A DNA stretch of 64,000 nucleotides, taken from NCBI GenBank assembly GCA_963829085.1, contig CAWHHJ010000004.1:310001-374000 (forward strand), read 5' to 3'. A program made the position numbers and the translations under genes. The notes under the pieces were generated by a model. That model ran no database searches. It was given only the letters and a program-made list of their open reading frames with translations, and was not told the DNA's origin. Within the stretch, counting starts at the first letter, position 1. Every line of letters starts with the position of its first letter. Shown in pieces: positions 61,666 through 64,000 of this stretch. Origin of the DNA: PALSA-1004 sp963829085. GTDB taxonomy: Bacteria; Pseudomonadota; Gammaproteobacteria; Burkholderiales; SG8-41.

Positions 61666-63064
61666 ATGACCGTAAATATCACCGAACAGCTTGCCGCGTT
61701 TACTTCTACGCTAAAGTACGAAGACATTCCGGAACGTACTCGCGAGTATTGTAAAAACATCCTTCTCGATACTCTCGCATGCGCCGTGGCTGGACACCAG
61801 GGAGAGGAAACGCACCAGGTGGCCGCCTTGGCCGGCGGCATTGCGCAATCGAATGAGAGCAGCGTGATCGGCGGTGACCGGCTATCCCTCGCCGGTGCGA
61901 CGATGTTGAATGGCTACCTGATTACTGCGGTTACCATGTGCGACATTCACCGCTCGACGCTCACCCATGTGACGCCGGAGATCATTCCACCGGCCCTGGC
62001 AATCGCCGAGCGCGACGGTCGATCGGGCCGCGATTTGCTCGTCGCCATCGCGGCCGGCTGCGAGACGACAACGCGCGTGGGTCTCGGGTTCGATTATGCC
62101 GGAGTTTCGCAAACGCGGCTGGCACGGACCTGGCGTCATCGGACCGTTCGGCGCTGCAGCGGCGGTGGGTCGCCTGATCGGGCTCGACAGCACGAAGACC
62201 GCCAAAGCGTTCGCACTCGCGGGAAGTCAGTCCGCCGGCACCTTCGCCGCATGGGGCACACCTACGGTTAAATTCCACCAGTGCCGCGGTGCGCTCTCCG
62301 GCCTCATGGCCGCATTACTGGCGCAGCAGGATTTTCTGGCGACGAACGAGTTTCTTACCGCGGCGGACGGCGGTCTTTACAACACGTACACCAATGGCGG
62401 GCGGCCCGACGAAGTCACCAACGAACTCGGTCAGCGCTGGGAGTTGGAGCAGATCGCGCTACGCCTGTGGCCTTCGGCATCGACCATACAAGGATTTATC
62501 ACGGCGATGTTCGACCTCGTCGAGAAACATCAGATCACTCCAAGTGAGGTCAAAAAGATCCGTGTGAGTATGAGCAAGACGGCAGTCGACATGCATGGGA
62601 TATTCCCGCGCTACAAAAGCAAGTTCGATGCATTGCTGTCGACACACTATGCGGCGGCAGTCATTCTGCATGACCGCGAGCTGTCACTCGCGCAATTCGA
62701 GCCGGCGCGCTACGACGATCCGAAGCTGCGTCAGTTCGCCGCCGAACAAGTTGAGGTCATAACCGATCCTACGCTCAGCGGCGTACAGGCAATCGTCACT
62801 GCAGACATGACCGACGGCAGGACGCTCACCCTGCGCTGTGATCATCCGCGCGGCTCGGCGGAAAATCCGCTGACGCGTGCGCAGATCGAAGCGAAGTTTC
62901 GGACGTATGCAACCGCGCGTCTGCCCAAGCTGCGCGTCGAACAGATCATCGATGCGATTTCGCAACTTGAAACACTTCCATCGGCAAAGACGCTGATGGA
63001 ACTGCTGCGCACAAGCACCGGTAATAAGGACGCCCAGCGCCTGCGCAAAACAGCCGCCGCATAG
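61666..63064 (+). pseudogene. MmgE/PrpD-family protein, frameshifted in this sequence
   Basis: About 465 residues if corrected. MmgE/PrpD family enzymes dehydrate 2-methylcitrate or related acids. N-part: MTVNITEQLAAFTSTLKYED, LLDTLACAVAGHQG, GCETTTRVGLGFDY; C-part: PEFRKRGWHGPGVIGPFGAA, FHQCRGALSGLMAALLAQ, KVKKIRVSMSK-like region. One extra base near 62098 breaks the frame. No prpB or prpC is nearby, so methylcitrate activity is uncertain; these occur often beside Bug genes in Burkholderiales. The Bug gene starts 20 bases past the stop and is probably co-transcribed. Confidence 0.83.
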
Positions 63065-63084
63065 ATAACGGGTCCGGTTCTGGA

Positions 63085-64000
63085 ATGAGAATATTCGATG
63101 ACAAGTATCAACGTAGCGTCTGCGTCTTGCTGCTGACCGCACTAAGCGTAGTCAGCTCCGCGTCAGTGCGGGCACAGGGGCGCGGCGCCACCGACGCGGC
63201 TGATTATCCGAACCGTCCGGTGCGCATCATCGTGCCGCAGGCAGCCGGCGGCGGCGTTGATATCGTTGCGCGGGCGGTTGCCCAGAAATTGACTGAGTCC
63301 TGGGGCCAGCAGGTGGTAGTGGAAAACCGGCCCGGTGCAAATGGCATCATCGGCATGGAAGCTGTTGCGAAAGCAAAACCGGATGGATACACGTTAGGCG
63401 CGCCGTTTACTTCAGTACTCGCCATCAATCCGTTCGTGTATCAAACGCTGCCGTACGATGCGTTTCGCGATTTTGCGCCGGTCACGCAAAGCGTAATCAA
63501 TGTCATCGTACTGGTGGTAAATCCTCATCTGCCGGCGCATACAGTCAAACAGCTCGTGGCTCTCGGTAAGTCACGGCCCGGCGATCTCGTGTACGGATCG
63601 TTCGGCGTCGGCAATCTAACGCATCTTGCCGGCGAATTGTTCAGGCTGGAAACGGGACTCAAGATGGTGCATGTCCCGTACAAAGGCGAGACTCCCGCAG
63701 TGACCGATCTGGTCGGCGGTCAGTATGTTCTGCTGTTTGCAACCTCCGCAGGCGTGAACGCGCATATCAAGGCCGGCCGGCTGCGCCTGCTTGCGACCGG
63801 CGGAGAAAAGCGCGCGGTCGCTTATCCGGATACGCCGACGATGGCCGAAGCCGGCTTTCCGAAAGCCGGTGTCACAGGCTGGTCCGGTCTTGTCATGCCC
63901 GCAGGCACGCCATCTGAAATCGTGCACAAGTTCCAGCGCGAGGCTGCGCGCCATATTCGTGCGCCGGAACTCGGCGACCGCCTGACGGTTCTCGGTGCAG
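63085..64000 (+). CDS. Bug/TctC-family receptor (3' end outside window)
   Basis: Read from the ATG at 63085 (MRIFDDKYQRSVCVLLLTAL), at least 305 codons open to the window edge. Signal peptide to about residue 31 (SVRAQ). Motifs: VPQAAGGGVDIVARAV, ENRPGANGIIGME, KPDGYTLGAP, NPHLPAHTVKQL, VHVPYKGETPAVTDLVGG. It follows the MmgE/PrpD gene by 20 bases, so the two may serve import and degradation of one carboxylic acid. Most of the family length is present; only the last few residues are missing. Confidence 0.88.
   Translation, partial: MRIFDDKYQRSVCVLLLTALSVVSSASVRAQGRGATDAADYPNRPVRIIVPQAAGGGVDIVARAVAQKLTESWGQQVVVENRPGANGIIGMEAVAKAKPDGYTLGAPFTSVLAINPFVYQTLPYDAFRDFAPVTQSVINVIVLVVNPHLPAHTVKQLVALGKSRPGDLVYGSFGVGNLTHLAGELFRLETGLKMVHVPYKGETPAVTDLVGGQYVLLFATSAGVNAHIKAGRLRLLATGGEKRAVAYPDTPTMAEAGFPKAGVTGWSGLVMPAGTPSEIVHKFQREAARHIRAPELGDRLTVLGA

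Noticed and set aside
1..64000. tRNA, rRNA, CRISPR, insertion sequence or prophage
   Set aside because: No cloverleaf with T-loop sequence, no spaced direct repeats, no transposase or integrase seen by eye. A tRNAscan and a repeat search would be decisive.

Overview
The window is GC-rich, densely coded chromosome from a betaproteobacterium, most likely in or near Burkholderiales. The evidence is a DUF3567 gene, a block FmdB-like / DUF502 / aspS / nudB, a tiny ribosomal protein bTHX gene, a uvrA / YajR-type MFS / ssb block, and six Bug (TctC-type) solute receptors with no TctA or TctB membrane partner. I found no rRNA, tRNA, CRISPR array, insertion sequence or prophage.

Layout. 1-9.8 kb: a minus-strand catabolic region with lactate-utilisation genes lutA, lutB and lutC scattered among mmsA, a mandelate racemase-like enolase, a PanE-like reductase, AlkB-like, CBS and GNAT genes, plus a lipoprotein esterase. 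9.9-17.6 kb: three Bug receptors alternating with a sulfatase, an amidase and a class II aldolase. 17.6-28.7 kb: mixed metabolism and housekeeping (DUF3567, EamA exporter, histidine phosphatase, RidA, membrane spermidine-synthase-like protein, enol-lactonase-like hydrolase, bTHX, MFS, Bug, EgtD, PBP7-like endopeptidase, and a 65-residue protein resembling the phage Acb2/Tad1 hairpin family). 28.7-45 kb: a probable metal-efflux island with two heavy-metal RND pumps, two adaptors, one outer-membrane factor, a divergent TctDE-type two-component system, cytochrome b561, two YceI proteins and an Atm1-type ABC exporter. 45.7-57.2 kb: cardiolipin synthase with a YbhP-like partner, nadA, nudB, barstar, secreted RNase, aspS, DUF502, FmdB-like, HIT, Bug, ssb and a YajR-type MFS. 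57.3-64 kb: uvrA, glycerate-2-kinase, a MmgE/PrpD gene and the start of a sixth Bug gene.

How genes work together. Several sets are tightly coupled: lutA/panE-like/racemase-like; aspS/RNase/barstar; ssb/Bug; response regulator/kinase; EEP phosphatase/cls. A direct repeat CTTACA-N5-CTTACA lies between the outer-membrane-factor gene and the response regulator, and a near copy lies between the two efflux units. This suggests one regulator controls both.

Sequence quality. Five otherwise intact genes, including essential aspS, are each broken by one single-base indel. This looks more like residual sequence error than real decay. Five genes are only visible after correcting the frame, and two genes run off the window ends.
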